Shown one piece after another: positions 42,459-50,355 of a stretch of DNA of 64,000 nucleotides (within the stretch, counting starts at the first letter, position 1; the number at the start of each line of letters is the position of its first letter). The position numbers and the translations under genes were made by a program. Location: positions 1 to 64,000 of the forward strand of contig NZ_QNFY01000015.1 in NCBI RefSeq assembly GCF_003290185.1, in the 5' to 3' direction. This DNA is from Chryseobacterium lathyri (lineage in GTDB: Bacteria > Bacteroidota > Bacteroidia > Flavobacteriales > Weeksellaceae). The notes beneath the pieces were generated by a model that did not search any database, was not told the DNA's origin, and was given only the letters and a program-made list of their open reading frames with translations.

Positions 42459-42487
42459 CAATAACGGTAAAAAAGGATAGTATAAAA

Positions 42488-42838
42488 ATGTACACGATAG
42501 ATAACAAAGAATACCCGTGCTGCACCAGTGTCACCATGAAGTTTATAGGAGGAAAATGGAAAGCCGTTATTTTATTCCATCTTACAGACGGCGCCAAAAG
42601 GTATAATGAACTTAGGAAATTAATTCCTACCATCACAGAAAGAACATTGAGTCTTCAGCTGAAACAGCTTGAGGAAGATCACATCATCAACAGAAAGGTA
42701 TACACCGAAAAGCCTCCACTGATGGTAGAATATACGCTGACGGATTTTGGAAAGACTCTCCAACCTGTTATAGAAGCTATTACAAACTGGGGAAAAGCTG
42801 CACCGGGTCTTTCCGTAAAAAAAATAATCAGGAATTAA
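42488..42838 (+). CDS. HxlR-family transcriptional regulator
   Basis: A 116-residue winged-helix regulator. The family core is clear: IGGKWKAVILFHL, RYNELRKLIPTITERTLSLQLKQLEEDHII, then the wing VEYTLTDFGKTLQPVI. Two adjacent Cys near the N-terminus (YPCCTS) sit where HxlR proteins keep a redox- or electrophile-sensing Cys, so it may sense reactive compounds and control the divergent nitroreductase. Its last four bases overlap the end of convergent rsmD. Confidence 0.9.
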   Translation: MYTIDNKEYPCCTSVTMKFIGGKWKAVILFHLTDGAKRYNELRKLIPTITERTLSLQLKQLEEDHIINRKVYTEKPPLMVEYTLTDFGKTLQPVIEAITNWGKAAPGLSVKKIIRN

Positions 42839-43407
42839 ATTTCCTGATTATCTTCTTTATTTGCTTCGAAAAAACTGAAACTTACATTTCCGTATTTCCG
42901 GGTATCTATTAAGTTAGGATGTTCCAGTTTCATTCTGCTCTGATGTTCTACGATTAAAACTCCGTTAGGTTTAACAAATTTATTGTTTAAAACCAGAGAC
43001 AGCAGCTCATAGTATTTCTTCTCTTCCATTTCAAAAGGAGCATCGGAAAATACAATTTCAAAGCTTTTCTTATTTCTGAATTTTTTAAGCCAGTCAAAAA
43101 CATCACCTCTCTGAACATTGATCTGCAGTGACATATCAAGCTCTGAGGCCGTAGAATTGATAAAACTTGTATGCTTTGGATTCAGCTCAACCGAAGTAAC
43201 ATCCTGGCATCCTCTGGACGCAAATTCGAAAGTGATAGAGCCAATACCTGCGAAAAGATCAAGCACAGAAACCGACTGCATATCATATTTGTTTTCCAGG
43301 ATACTGAAAAGCGCCTCCTTGGCAAAATCTGTAGTAGGTCTTACATCAAAATTTTTAGGAGCGGCTATTTTTTTGGCTTTCCACTTGCCTGAGATTATTC
43401 TGAACAT
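42835..43407 (-). CDS. rsmD: 16S rRNA (guanine966-N2)-methyltransferase RsmD
   Basis: A 190-residue RsmD. MFRIISGKWKAKKI and VRPTTDFAKEALFSIL are the family start; DLFAGIGSITFEFASRG binds SAM; the catalytic loop reads SDAPFE where most members have DPPF/DPPY, a mild variant. It modifies G966 in 16S rRNA. The upstream DUF3822 gene is a usual neighbour in Bacteroidota. Between them lies a long hairpin, so coupling may be modulated. Confidence 0.92.
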   Translation of the reverse strand: MFRIISGKWKAKKIAAPKNFDVRPTTDFAKEALFSILENKYDMQSVSVLDLFAGIGSITFEFASRGCQDVTSVELNPKHTSFINSTASELDMSLQINVQRGDVFDWLKKFRNKKSFEIVFSDAPFEMEEKKYYELLSLVLNNKFVKPNGVLIVEHQSRMKLEHPNLIDTRKYGNVSFSFFEANKEDNQEI

Positions 43408-43430
43408 ATTTTTTAGGGTTTAGGTGGTAG

Positions 43431-43480
43431 GAATTAGGGATCAGGGAAGTATGTCGGGCCTAAGCCCTCATCCCTAATTC
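43431..43480. repeat. Long intergenic inverted repeat between DUF3822 and rsmD genes
   Basis: GAATTAGGGATCAGGG (43431-43446) and CCCTCATCCCTAATTC (43465-43480) match in 15 of 16 positions. The loop holds an inner GGGC-CTAA-GCCC palindrome. There is no adjacent T run on either side, so it is not a standard terminator. Confidence 0.8.
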
Positions 43481-43490
43481 TTGGTCCCTT

Positions 43491-44207
43491 TTAATTAAGT
43501 ATAAAATTCTTATTGGGAATATTGTCAAAAACAATTCTCATATTTTTGACGAATTTCTGAAGTTCGGAAATAAAAGTTTCATTTTCAGTAGTTTCGCCAT
43601 AGGCGTAAAAATTGGTTTCATTGATTCCAAAGCCTATTTTACTGAGCGTAAACATCACGAAATACAGAAAATCAACCTCAGAATTCACATCCAGGTTGTT
43701 GTATAAAATAACTTTTTTGTTATCAATAGCAAAAAACTCACACTGGTTATGGTACAGGTTGATGTGAATCTCCTTACTGTTTTTATTGTTGAGTGAATTC
43801 AAAAACTTTTCCCCTGAAAAATTAAAATGAACCGGAATGGCCAGCTCCTTTATTTTTTTGTAAAAGTTTTTAGGGAATGTATAATAAAACTGTACCCCGA
43901 ACTTTTTATTGACAGAAAGCATGAGCTCCTCTTTTTCCCTGTCAGCCGGAGCATTGAAAGCAATCAGCTCAAATCCTGCCTCATGCTCAGAAAATCCTTC
44001 AGGCATCAGGGTAAAGTGATTCAGTGCCGAGATCACATGGATTTCGTCAAACCTCTGCTTAAGAAGAATTTCATCAAGCTTATCTTCAATAAGATTCTCT
44101 GGAGTTTCTTCAGTAACGAAATAAGACTTTTCTTCCTGAATGCCTTTGTTTTTTGCAATCTGGTAGATTAATCCGTCTTTGGTAAAAAGTAAATTAAGTA
44201 CGTTCAT
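43491..44207 (-). CDS. DUF3822-family protein
   Basis: A 238-residue cytoplasmic protein of a Bacteroidota-restricted family found beside rsmD. It has an actin/ASKHA-like feel (VNSEVDFLYFVMFTLSKIG and QCEFFAIDNKKVILYNNL strands), but no clear phosphate-binding loops that I can assert. It is third in the run yfcE, smr, DUF3822, rsmD on the - strand. The function is unknown. Confidence 0.78.
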   Translation of the reverse strand: MNVLNLLFTKDGLIYQIAKNKGIQEEKSYFVTEETPENLIEDKLDEILLKQRFDEIHVISALNHFTLMPEGFSEHEAGFELIAFNAPADREKEELMLSVNKKFGVQFYYTFPKNFYKKIKELAIPVHFNFSGEKFLNSLNNKNSKEIHINLYHNQCEFFAIDNKKVILYNNLDVNSEVDFLYFVMFTLSKIGFGINETNFYAYGETTENETFISELQKFVKNMRIVFDNIPNKNFILN

Positions 44208-44225
44208 ATTTCAATTGCTGCAAAT

Positions 44226-44720
44226 TTAGTGAAATTCTATCATAACGGCACCGGATTGATGGTGAAGTATTTCCTTATTATAAAAATCGATATCTCTCTG
44301 GCTTTCCAAAACATCCATAACCATTCTCTGCAGCGTTCCGTCACCAATACCGTGAACAATCTCCAGCCTCTTCAGATGATGCTTTCTGCAGAAATCAAGA
44401 ACTTCCGTTAATTTCGCTTTTTGGATAAAGAGTCTTTCGAAACTGTCATAATCACTGGGATTTCTGACGAGATTGTGAAAATGCAGATCCAGAACCATAT
44501 GATTTTTCTGATGTTTTTTGGAAGTCACTTTCTTCGGTTCTGCTTTTCTCACTACCCGGATATTTTCATAAAGTTCTGCGTTTTTCGGAACCAGTTTCTC
44601 TTTCGGATATTGGTAGGTAAAACCATACTCATCTTTGAAAACAACAATATTGCCGTTCACGGAAGTAATGATCCCGCTTAAATCCTCATCTACTACAGAA
44701 ACTTTGTCCCCGATTTTCAT
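44226..44720 (-). CDS. Smr-domain protein (MutS2 C-terminal-like)
   Basis: About 164 residues from the ATG at 44720 (MKIGDKVSVVDEDLSG). A TTG at 44750 would add ten residues. The N-terminal part is a KOW/SH3-like barrel (GDKVSVVDEDLSGIITSVNG); the C-terminal part is a Smr domain with LDLHFHNL and LEIVHGIGDGTLQRMV (the H-G-x-G-x-G nuclease-like motif). Smr domains nick or bind nucleic acid and act in ribosome rescue or DNA metabolism. It lies between yfcE (32 bp gap) and the DUF3822 gene (18 bp gap), so they are likely co-transcribed. Confidence 0.85.
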   Translation of the reverse strand: MKIGDKVSVVDEDLSGIITSVNGNIVVFKDEYGFTYQYPKEKLVPKNAELYENIRVVRKAEPKKVTSKKHQKNHMVLDLHFHNLVRNPSDYDSFERLFIQKAKLTEVLDFCRKHHLKRLEIVHGIGDGTLQRMVMDVLESQRDIDFYNKEILHHQSGAVMIEFH

Positions 44721-44752
44721 GTATTGTACTCCTTCTTTTATTGTTTTCAAAA

Positions 44753-45250
44753 TTAAATCTTAGGTCCCAGTTCAATGATTTCCAAATCTTTGATCTCTTC
44801 ACCTTCCACTACGAAACGCATCATGGTCCTCGTTTTATGCCATCCCTGTTTTCCACAGGCTCCGGGATTCAGGTGAAGGAGATTATTCTTTTGGTCAAAC
44901 ATGGCTTTTAAAATATGGGAATGTCCTGAAATAAACAGCTTTGGAGCTTTTGCAGAAATTTCTCTGTTTGCCAGCGGCGTATATTTTCCGGGATATCCAC
45001 CAATATGGATCATTAAAACTTCAAGATCTTCGCAGAAAAAACGGTTCACCTCAGGAAATTCAGCTCTGATCTTCGCATTGTCTATATTTCCGTAAACACC
45101 CTTTAAAGGTTTTATTTTTTCCAGTTCTTCAATCACTTCCATACTTCCGAAATCCCCGCAATGCCAGATTTCATCAGCCTGACGGGCATATTCTAAAATC
45201 CTGTCATCTATATAGGAATGGGAATCGGAGAGAAGAAGAATTTTCGTCAT
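44753..45250 (-). CDS. YfcE-family metallophosphoesterase
   Basis: A 165-residue calcineurin-like phosphodiesterase. Metal ligands are visible in LLSDSHSYID (D-x-H), HCGDFGS, YGNIDN, ISGHSHI and LHLNPGACG. YfcE enzymes act on phosphodiesters such as bis-pNPP in vitro; the natural substrate is unknown. It is first gene of the run to rsmD, with a -7 box 19 bp upstream of the ATG. Confidence 0.88.
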   Translation of the reverse strand: MTKILLLSDSHSYIDDRILEYARQADEIWHCGDFGSMEVIEELEKIKPLKGVYGNIDNAKIRAEFPEVNRFFCEDLEVLMIHIGGYPGKYTPLANREISAKAPKLFISGHSHILKAMFDQKNNLLHLNPGACGKQGWHKTRTMMRFVVEGEEIKDLEIIELGPKI

Positions 45251-45268
45251 GAAGATTTGAAATTTTTA

Positions 45269-45276
45269 CAAATTTA
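45269..45276 (-). promoter_or_regulatory. -7 promoter element TAAATTTG for the yfcE-to-rsmD operon
   Basis: Perfect TAnnTTTG on the - strand. Confidence 0.5.
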
Positions 45277-45361
45277 GGAAAGATTTATTTTCTATTAAGG
45301 GTCAGATTATTTTTAAATACACAAAGTTTTACAGGAGAAGCCTGCATCGCCTAATATTTAC

Positions 45362-45369
45362 TAAATTTG
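45362..45369 (+). promoter_or_regulatory. -7 promoter element TAAATTTG
   Basis: Perfect TAnnTTTG 14 bp before the serine hydrolase ATG, implying a short leader. Confidence 0.5.
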
Positions 45370-45383
45370 AGAAAATTAAAAAA

Positions 45384-46928
45384 ATGAAGCAGAAATTTTC
45401 TCTTTTACTTTTTCTTTTAGCCGTAGGGCTTTTCAATGCCCAGGTTGAAGAAAAAAAATTGGATGAACTGATCCAGAGTACTTTAAAAACTTTTGATGTT
45501 CCTGGAATGTCAGTAGGAATCATAAAAGACGGGAAAGTGATTTATTCCAAAGGTTTCGGACAACGTTCTTTAACCACCAAACAGCCGATGGATGATAATA
45601 CATTGGTAGGAATTGCATCTAATTCAAAAGGGTTTACCTGCACTGCACTGGCTATTTTAGCCGATGAAGGAAAATTGAGCTGGGACGATAAAGTTTCAAA
45701 ATACATCCCTGAATTTCAGATGTATGATCCCTATGTTTCCCAAAACGTAACCATTAAAGATCTTGTAACCCACAGAGCTGGATTAGGCTTGGGACAGGGT
45801 GACCTGATGTTCTTCCCTGAAGGTGGGAACCTGACGGTAAATGATATTGTTCACAATGTAAGATATCTGAAACCTGAAAACCCTTTCAGAACGACACTGG
45901 ATTATAACAATATTATGTTTATTGTAGCGGGAGAAGTGATCCGCAGGATTTCCGGGCTGAGCTGGGCCGAATTTATTGAGCAGAGAATTATGAAGCCTGT
46001 CGGAATGACTTCCAGTTTTGGAAGCTACAACAGAGCTAAAGCCGTATCAAACAAAATTGATGCCCATGCTCCTGTAGACGGGAAAGCTGTTGCCGTTCCG
46101 CACGATTGGAATGAAACAGGGAATGCAGCAGGAGGAATCATGAGTAATATTAAGGATATGACCACCTGGGCAGATTTTCTTTTAAATAATTTCACAACCA
46201 AAGACGGTAAAAAATTAGTTTCAGATAAAAATGTACAGCAGCTATGGAGTCTGCAGATCCCGGATAAAGTTGCTTTAAAAAATCCTTACGATACGAGCTT
46301 TTACGGATATGGGTTAGGATGGTTTTTAAGCGATGTGAAAGGACACAAGCAGATTCAGCATACGGGAGGATTGATTGGAACTGTTACGCAGTTTACTCTG
46401 ATTCCAGATATGAAATTAGGAATTGTAGTACTGACCAACCAGCAATCCGGAGCCGCTTTTAATACAATTACCAACACGGTAAAAGATTCTTACCTGGGAG
46501 TAGCAGACAGAAACTGGCTGAAAACCTATGGTGAAAGAATGGCAAAAGTAAATGCCGAATATGATAAGCAGAAAAAAGAAGCTTACACCAAATCAGAAGC
46601 CTTTAAAAAAGAAAAAAATCTTCTGCCGAAAGCCGAACAGTTTGTTGGAAAGTATAATGACCAATGGTTTGGCGATGTAGAAATTTCTCAACAGGGAAAT
46701 ACCTACAGAATGTCCTGCCAAAACTCTCCAAGACTGAAAGGAGAACTGCTTCCCTATTCCAGTAATTCTTTTATTGTAAAATGGGACGACAGAAGTTATG
46801 ACGCTGATGCTTATATTATTTTCAGCTATGATGAAAATGGAAAGGCAGAGTCTGCAAAGCTAAAGCCTATTTCGGATGTTACAGATTTCAGTTTTGACTT
46901 TGATGATCTGGATCTCAAAAGAAAGTAA
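45384..46928 (+). CDS. Serine hydrolase of the beta-lactamase/class C family with DUF3471 tail
   Basis: 514 residues with signal peptide (MKQKFSLLLFLLAVGLFNAQ). The beta-lactamase-like fold has the S79-N-S-K82 catalytic tetrad motif, a Y-x-N motif in LDYNNIMF and an HTGG motif near 330 in place of KTG. The last 110 residues (LLPKAEQFVGKYNDQWFGDVEIS) are a DUF3471-like beta domain often added to such hydrolases. It acts in the periplasm. D-aminopeptidase, esterase or peptidase activity is more likely than antibiotic hydrolysis, since family members with HTG vary. Monocistronic. Confidence 0.87.
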   Translation: MKQKFSLLLFLLAVGLFNAQVEEKKLDELIQSTLKTFDVPGMSVGIIKDGKVIYSKGFGQRSLTTKQPMDDNTLVGIASNSKGFTCTALAILADEGKLSWDDKVSKYIPEFQMYDPYVSQNVTIKDLVTHRAGLGLGQGDLMFFPEGGNLTVNDIVHNVRYLKPENPFRTTLDYNNIMFIVAGEVIRRISGLSWAEFIEQRIMKPVGMTSSFGSYNRAKAVSNKIDAHAPVDGKAVAVPHDWNETGNAAGGIMSNIKDMTTWADFLLNNFTTKDGKKLVSDKNVQQLWSLQIPDKVALKNPYDTSFYGYGLGWFLSDVKGHKQIQHTGGLIGTVTQFTLIPDMKLGIVVLTNQQSGAAFNTITNTVKDSYLGVADRNWLKTYGERMAKVNAEYDKQKKEAYTKSEAFKKEKNLLPKAEQFVGKYNDQWFGDVEISQQGNTYRMSCQNSPRLKGELLPYSSNSFIVKWDDRSYDADAYIIFSYDENGKAESAKLKPISDVTDFSFDFDDLDLKRK

Positions 46929-46987
46929 ATTGGGATAAAATAAAATTGCTGAGCAAAATTATAAATCACAAAAAATATAAAATTCAA

Positions 46988-47014
46988 TAGGAGCGGGCTT
47001 TAGCCCGCTTTTTT
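46988..47014 (+). terminator. Hairpin TAGGA..GGGCTTTAGCCC with T tract, likely terminator
   Basis: AGCGGGCT-TT-AGCCCGCT followed by six T residues, 64 bp after the serine hydrolase stop codon. It belongs to the same hairpin family as 23258-23280. A smaller TTTGGCT-TT-AGCCAAA hairpin follows at 47027-47042. Confidence 0.65.
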
Positions 47015-47192
47015 ATGAATAATACATTTGGCTTTAGCCAAAACTTCAGATTATCTGAGTAGATTGAGATTTTCTTTGGCAAGTGAATATTCAGAATTCA
47101 AATGCTGATATCATTTACCACAATAGTTTCAATATAGGTCCTATCCTTTTTAGCACATGAAAAAAGGAGTAGGATAGGCAAAAAAGATACAA

Positions 47193-47669
47193 TTAAATTT
47201 TCCCTGGCTCATAAAAGAACAGGAGTCTTTTCTTGGCGCCATCAAATTCAGACCATGAATTACAGTCTATTTCAAAACCGGCAACTCCACAGGTGGGGAA
47301 ATGGAAAATATCTTCTGAAATGGAATTCGCAAAATTGGAAATTCCATTGTTATGGGAGAAAAAAGCTACAGAGTTCACATTGTCATCCAGGTCATAGATC
47401 ACAGATTCAAAATTTCTTTCCGAGGGATTATAAAGCTTATCCTCCGTAGAGACATTAAGCTGATAGGCTTGGTTAAAGATTTTACACGTATTCAGGGCAC
47501 GCACAGCCGGGCTGGAAACAAACTGGTCAATAGAAATATTATTGTTTTTCATGAATCTGGACATGTTCATAGCATCTTTCAATCCTTTGTCTGCCAAAGG
47601 TCTGTCGAAGTCCTCCGTTTCTTCCGGCCAGTCGCTTTTCGCATGTCTTACGAGGATGAGTTTCTTCAT
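47193..47669 (-). CDS. sixA: SixA-like phosphohistidine phosphatase
   Basis: About 158 residues from the ATG at 47669. The frame is open to 47759, but that extension is hydrophobic, Phe/Tyr-rich and unlike the family. Histidine-phosphatase motif LVRHAKSDW (R8-H9) begins the protein, with the second His in FFSHNNGIS and RPLADKG typical of SixA. It removes phosphate from phosphohistidine proteins or small substrates. It is transcribed away from ruvX-def. Confidence 0.87.
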   Translation of the reverse strand: MKKLILVRHAKSDWPEETEDFDRPLADKGLKDAMNMSRFMKNNNISIDQFVSSPAVRALNTCKIFNQAYQLNVSTEDKLYNPSERNFESVIYDLDDNVNSVAFFSHNNGISNFANSISEDIFHFPTCGVAGFEIDCNSWSEFDGAKKRLLFFYEPGKI

Positions 47670-47769
47670 ATTTTCGTTTTTTGGAAGATTAAAATTATAA
47701 AAAAAATAATGGAATAAAACATGATTTTTATAAAAAAACTGCGTTATGAATAAAATCATTAAATTTTAC

Positions 47770-47777
47770 TAAATTTG
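47770..47777 (+). promoter_or_regulatory. -7 promoter element TAAATTTG for ruvX-def
   Basis: Perfect TAnnTTTG ending 7 bp before the ruvX ATG, so the transcript should be leaderless or nearly so. Confidence 0.5.
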
Positions 47778-47784
47778 CACACTT

Positions 47785-48201
47785 ATGGGACAGATCCTTG
47801 CAATAGACTATGGAAAGGCACGCTGCGGTATCGCTGCAACAGATGATATGCAGATTATTGCAAGTAGTCTGGATACTATCGAAACCCGGTTTTTGATGGA
47901 GTTTCTGAGAAAATATTTCACAGAAAACAAAGTGGATGATGTGGTAGTAGGCCTTCCTACAGATTTGAAAGGAAATATTTCCGAAGTGGAGACAGATATT
48001 TTAAAATTCATTGAAGAATTTCAGAAGGAATTTTCCGGTATCACGGTCCACCGTTTAGATGAAAGATTTACCTCTAAAATGGCTTCTTTTTTTATCTCCC
48101 AAAGCGGGAAAAGTAAAAAAAAGAGACAGGAAAAGGGATTAATAGATAAAGTAAGTGCAACAATTATATTGCAGAATTTTTTAGAACAAAGAATAAGATG
48201 A
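47785..48201 (+). CDS. ruvX: Holliday junction resolvase-like / pre-16S rRNA nuclease RuvX (YqgF)
   Basis: A 138-residue RNase H-fold nuclease. ILAIDYGKARCGIAATD holds the first catalytic Asp, VVGLPTDLKGN the middle motif, and LDERFTSKMA plus KGLIDKVSATIIL the last. In E. coli YqgF matures the 5' end of 16S rRNA. It overlaps the def start by four bases (ATGA), so the two are translationally coupled. Confidence 0.92.
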   Translation: MGQILAIDYGKARCGIAATDDMQIIASSLDTIETRFLMEFLRKYFTENKVDDVVVGLPTDLKGNISEVETDILKFIEEFQKEFSGITVHRLDERFTSKMASFFISQSGKSKKKRQEKGLIDKVSATIILQNFLEQRIR

Positions 48202-48770
48202 TTTTACCGATAAGAGCTTTTGGGGATCCTGTTTTAAGAAAAGTAGGGAAAGATATAGACAAAGATTATCCCGGTTTACAGGAACTTATAGATAATATGT
48301 TCGAAACGATGTACAGTGCGAATGGCATAGGGCTTGCAGCACCACAAATCGGTTTGGACCTGCGATTGTTTGTGATTGATGTAACGCCACTTGCAGATGA
48401 CGAAGATTATGAAGACATCAAAGACGAGCTGGCTGAGTTTAAAAAAGTTTTCATTAACGCAAGAATCCTTGAAGAATCTGGTGAAGAATGGAAATTCAAT
48501 GAAGGATGCCTTTCTATTCCGGACGTAAGAGAAGATGTGAAGAGAAAAGGAACAATCGTTATTGAATATTATGACGAAAATTTTGTGAAACATACAGAAA
48601 CTTTTTCCGATATTAGAGCCCGCGTAATTCAGCATGAATATGATCATATTGAAGGCGTGCTGTTTACCGATCATCTGAGTATATTGAAGAAGAAACTCGT
48701 AAAAGGTAAGCTGGCAAAAATCTCACAGGGTGATGTAAGCATCAGCTATAAAATGAGATTTCCAAAGTAA
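48198..48770 (+). CDS. def: Peptide deformylase
   Basis: A 190-residue iron or zinc deformylase that removes the formyl group from new proteins. All three motifs are present: GIGLAAPQIG, EGCLSIP (metal Cys) and QHEYDHIEG (metal His residues and catalytic Glu). An acidic insertion (PLADDEDYEDIKDELAEFKK) after strand 3 is common in Bacteroidota enzymes. It overlaps ruvX by four bases. Confidence 0.96.
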   Translation: MILPIRAFGDPVLRKVGKDIDKDYPGLQELIDNMFETMYSANGIGLAAPQIGLDLRLFVIDVTPLADDEDYEDIKDELAEFKKVFINARILEESGEEWKFNEGCLSIPDVREDVKRKGTIVIEYYDENFVKHTETFSDIRARVIQHEYDHIEGVLFTDHLSILKKKLVKGKLAKISQGDVSISYKMRFPK

Positions 48771-48849
48771 TTTAAACAAGGATTAAAAAACAAAATAATA
48801 AACAGCAAAAAGCCCCGTGCCTATTGCAGAATTTACAAAAAATAAAATT

Positions 48850-49407
48850 ATGCTGTTAGAAAAAATAATTTCAATTTCTGGAAAGCCAGGACTTTTCAAA
48901 TTAGTTTCTCAACTAAGAAACGGTTTTATCATTGAAGATGTTACGACTAAGAAAAAAGTAAGCATTGGAAACTCAAGTCAGGTGAGTTTATTGGATAATA
49001 TCGCTATGTTTACATTTGATAAAGAAGTTCCTTTGTTCGAGGTTTTTGAAAATATTGCTAAAAACTACGATTATAAAGAAACGATTTCTCACAAATCTTC
49101 CGATGATGTTCTGAAAGAATTCATGACGGCTTCTCTTCCTAACTATGATACAGAAAGAGTATATGCTTCAGATATCAAAAAATTGGCTCAGTGGTATAAC
49201 CTTCTTCAGAAAGCAGGATACATTACTCCTGAGAGCTTCGTAAAAGCAGAGCCTGAAACACTGGATGGTGCAAAGGAAGAAGTGAGCATTGAAAAAGAAG
49301 CTCCTAAAAAAGCAGCGTTAAAAGCAGAAAAGCCTGCAGCTCCAAAAGTAAAAGCTACTTCTGCAGCTAAAGCCGCTCCAAAAAGTACACATACTAAGAA
49401 GGGATAA
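48850..49407 (+). CDS. DUF5606-family protein
   Basis: About 185 residues from the ATG at 48850 (MLLEKIISISGKPGLFKLVSQ), which is the family's conserved start; an upstream GTG at 48817 is ignored. The N-terminal 140 residues form the DUF5606 domain (IEDVTTKKKVSIGN, VPLFEVFENI, FDTERVYASDIKKLAQWY-like segment). The C-terminus is a Lys/Ala/Pro-rich, low-complexity tail. Restricted to Bacteroidota; function unknown. It probably belongs to the ruvX-def transcript (79-bp gap) and ends with a strong terminator. Confidence 0.83.
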   Translation: MLLEKIISISGKPGLFKLVSQLRNGFIIEDVTTKKKVSIGNSSQVSLLDNIAMFTFDKEVPLFEVFENIAKNYDYKETISHKSSDDVLKEFMTASLPNYDTERVYASDIKKLAQWYNLLQKAGYITPESFVKAEPETLDGAKEEVSIEKEAPKKAALKAEKPAAPKVKATSAAKAAPKSTHTKKG

Positions 49408-49429
49408 TTTATCCCAATTGTAAATACGG

Positions 49430-49462
49430 AACCCTGTCAAAAATCTTGACAGGGTTTTTATT
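49430..49462 (+). terminator. Intrinsic terminator of the ruvX-def-DUF5606 unit
   Basis: An 11-bp perfect stem AACCCTGTCAA / TTGACAGGGTT with an AAATC loop and T tract. Confidence 0.9.
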
Positions 49463-49537
49463 TTAAACACAAACTCCTAAGCTTTATTTTCCGTTCTTTT
49501 GTTTCAAGACAGAACTTAATTAAATAAAGATTTACCC

Positions 49538-49545
49538 TAAATTTG
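49538..49545 (+). promoter_or_regulatory. -7 promoter element TAAATTTG for mazG
   Basis: Perfect TAnnTTTG 21 bp before the ATG at 49567. It overlaps an upstream in-frame TTG, excluding it as start. Confidence 0.5.
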
Positions 49546-49566
49546 TATCACTTTGAATCCTCAATT

Positions 49567-50334
49567 ATGAATACCAGACAAGAAAAATTAGAAGCCTTCG
49601 GAAGATTATTGGACATCATGGATGATCTGCGCGAAAAATGCCCATGGGATCAGAAGCAAACCCTGCAATCCCTTCGTCATTTAACCCTTGAAGAAACCTA
49701 CGAGCTTTCAGATGCTATTCTGCAGGAAGATTTGCAGGAAATCAAAAAAGAGCTGGGTGATGTTCTGCTTCATCTTGTTTTTTATGCCAAAATTGGTTCT
49801 GAAAAAGAAAGTTTCGATATTGCAGATGTCATCAATTCTTTAAACGAGAAACTGATTTTCCGTCATCCCCATATTTATGGTGATACAGAAGTGAAAGATG
49901 AAGAAGAAGTAAAGCAGAATTGGGAGAAGCTGAAGCTGAAAGAAGGGAATAAATCGATTTTAGGTGGTGTTCCGAAAAGTCTTCCAAGTTTGGTAAAGGC
50001 CTACAGGATTCAGGATAAAGTAAAAGGAATTGGATTTGAATTTCACGATGCAGAAGATGCATGGAAAAAAGTAGATGAAGAAATTCAGGAATTTCATGCA
50101 GAAACCGATTTAGATAAAAAAGAGCTGGAGTTGGGTGATGTATTTTTCTCACTCATCAACTATGCAAGAATTTCAGGACTGAATCCGGATTCTGCATTGG
50201 AAAGAACCAATTTAAAATTTATCTCAAGATTCCAGAAAATGGAAGTGTTGGCAGAGGAATCAAATCTAAAGCTGGCCGACCTGTCTTTGGAAGAAATGGA
50301 CGTATTGTGGGAAAAAGCAAAACTGCTGTCATAA
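49567..50334 (+). CDS. mazG: Nucleoside triphosphate pyrophosphohydrolase MazG
   Basis: About 255 residues from the ATG at 49567. Two MazG domains are recognisable. The first starts FGRLLDIMDDLREKCPWDQKQT and carries the metal motif LEETYELSDAI with KKELGDVLLHLVF; the second has VDEEIQEFHAE and ELGDVFFSLINYAR. The enzyme hydrolyses canonical and damaged NTPs to NMP and PPi. Typical length. A -7 element lies just upstream. Confidence 0.93.
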   Translation: MNTRQEKLEAFGRLLDIMDDLREKCPWDQKQTLQSLRHLTLEETYELSDAILQEDLQEIKKELGDVLLHLVFYAKIGSEKESFDIADVINSLNEKLIFRHPHIYGDTEVKDEEEVKQNWEKLKLKEGNKSILGGVPKSLPSLVKAYRIQDKVKGIGFEFHDAEDAWKKVDEEIQEFHAETDLDKKELELGDVFFSLINYARISGLNPDSALERTNLKFISRFQKMEVLAEESNLKLADLSLEEMDVLWEKAKLLS

Positions 50335-50355
50335 ATAAAACCCTGACATAGAAGT

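Larger units (their letters stand above)
42409..42484. promoter_or_regulatory. Inverted-repeat pair in the nitroreductase/HxlR divergent region (candidate operator)
   Basis: TATACTATC (42409-42417) and GATAGTATA (42476-42484) are perfect inverted 9-mers, one beside each start codon. A related half-site TATAGT lies between them (about 42424). They flank both -7 elements and could be sites for the HxlR protein. Confidence 0.45.

Noticed and set aside
45384..46928. Antibiotic-resistance beta-lactamase
   Set aside because: The S-x-x-K and Y-x-N motifs are shared by many serine hydrolases; the HTG motif and DUF3471 tail fit a peptidase or esterase-like protein better.
47144..47177. CCTATCC ... 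GGATAGG inverted repeat as sixA terminator
   Set aside because: Only 7 bp pair across a long asymmetric loop and no T tract follows on the - strand; kept as unassigned.
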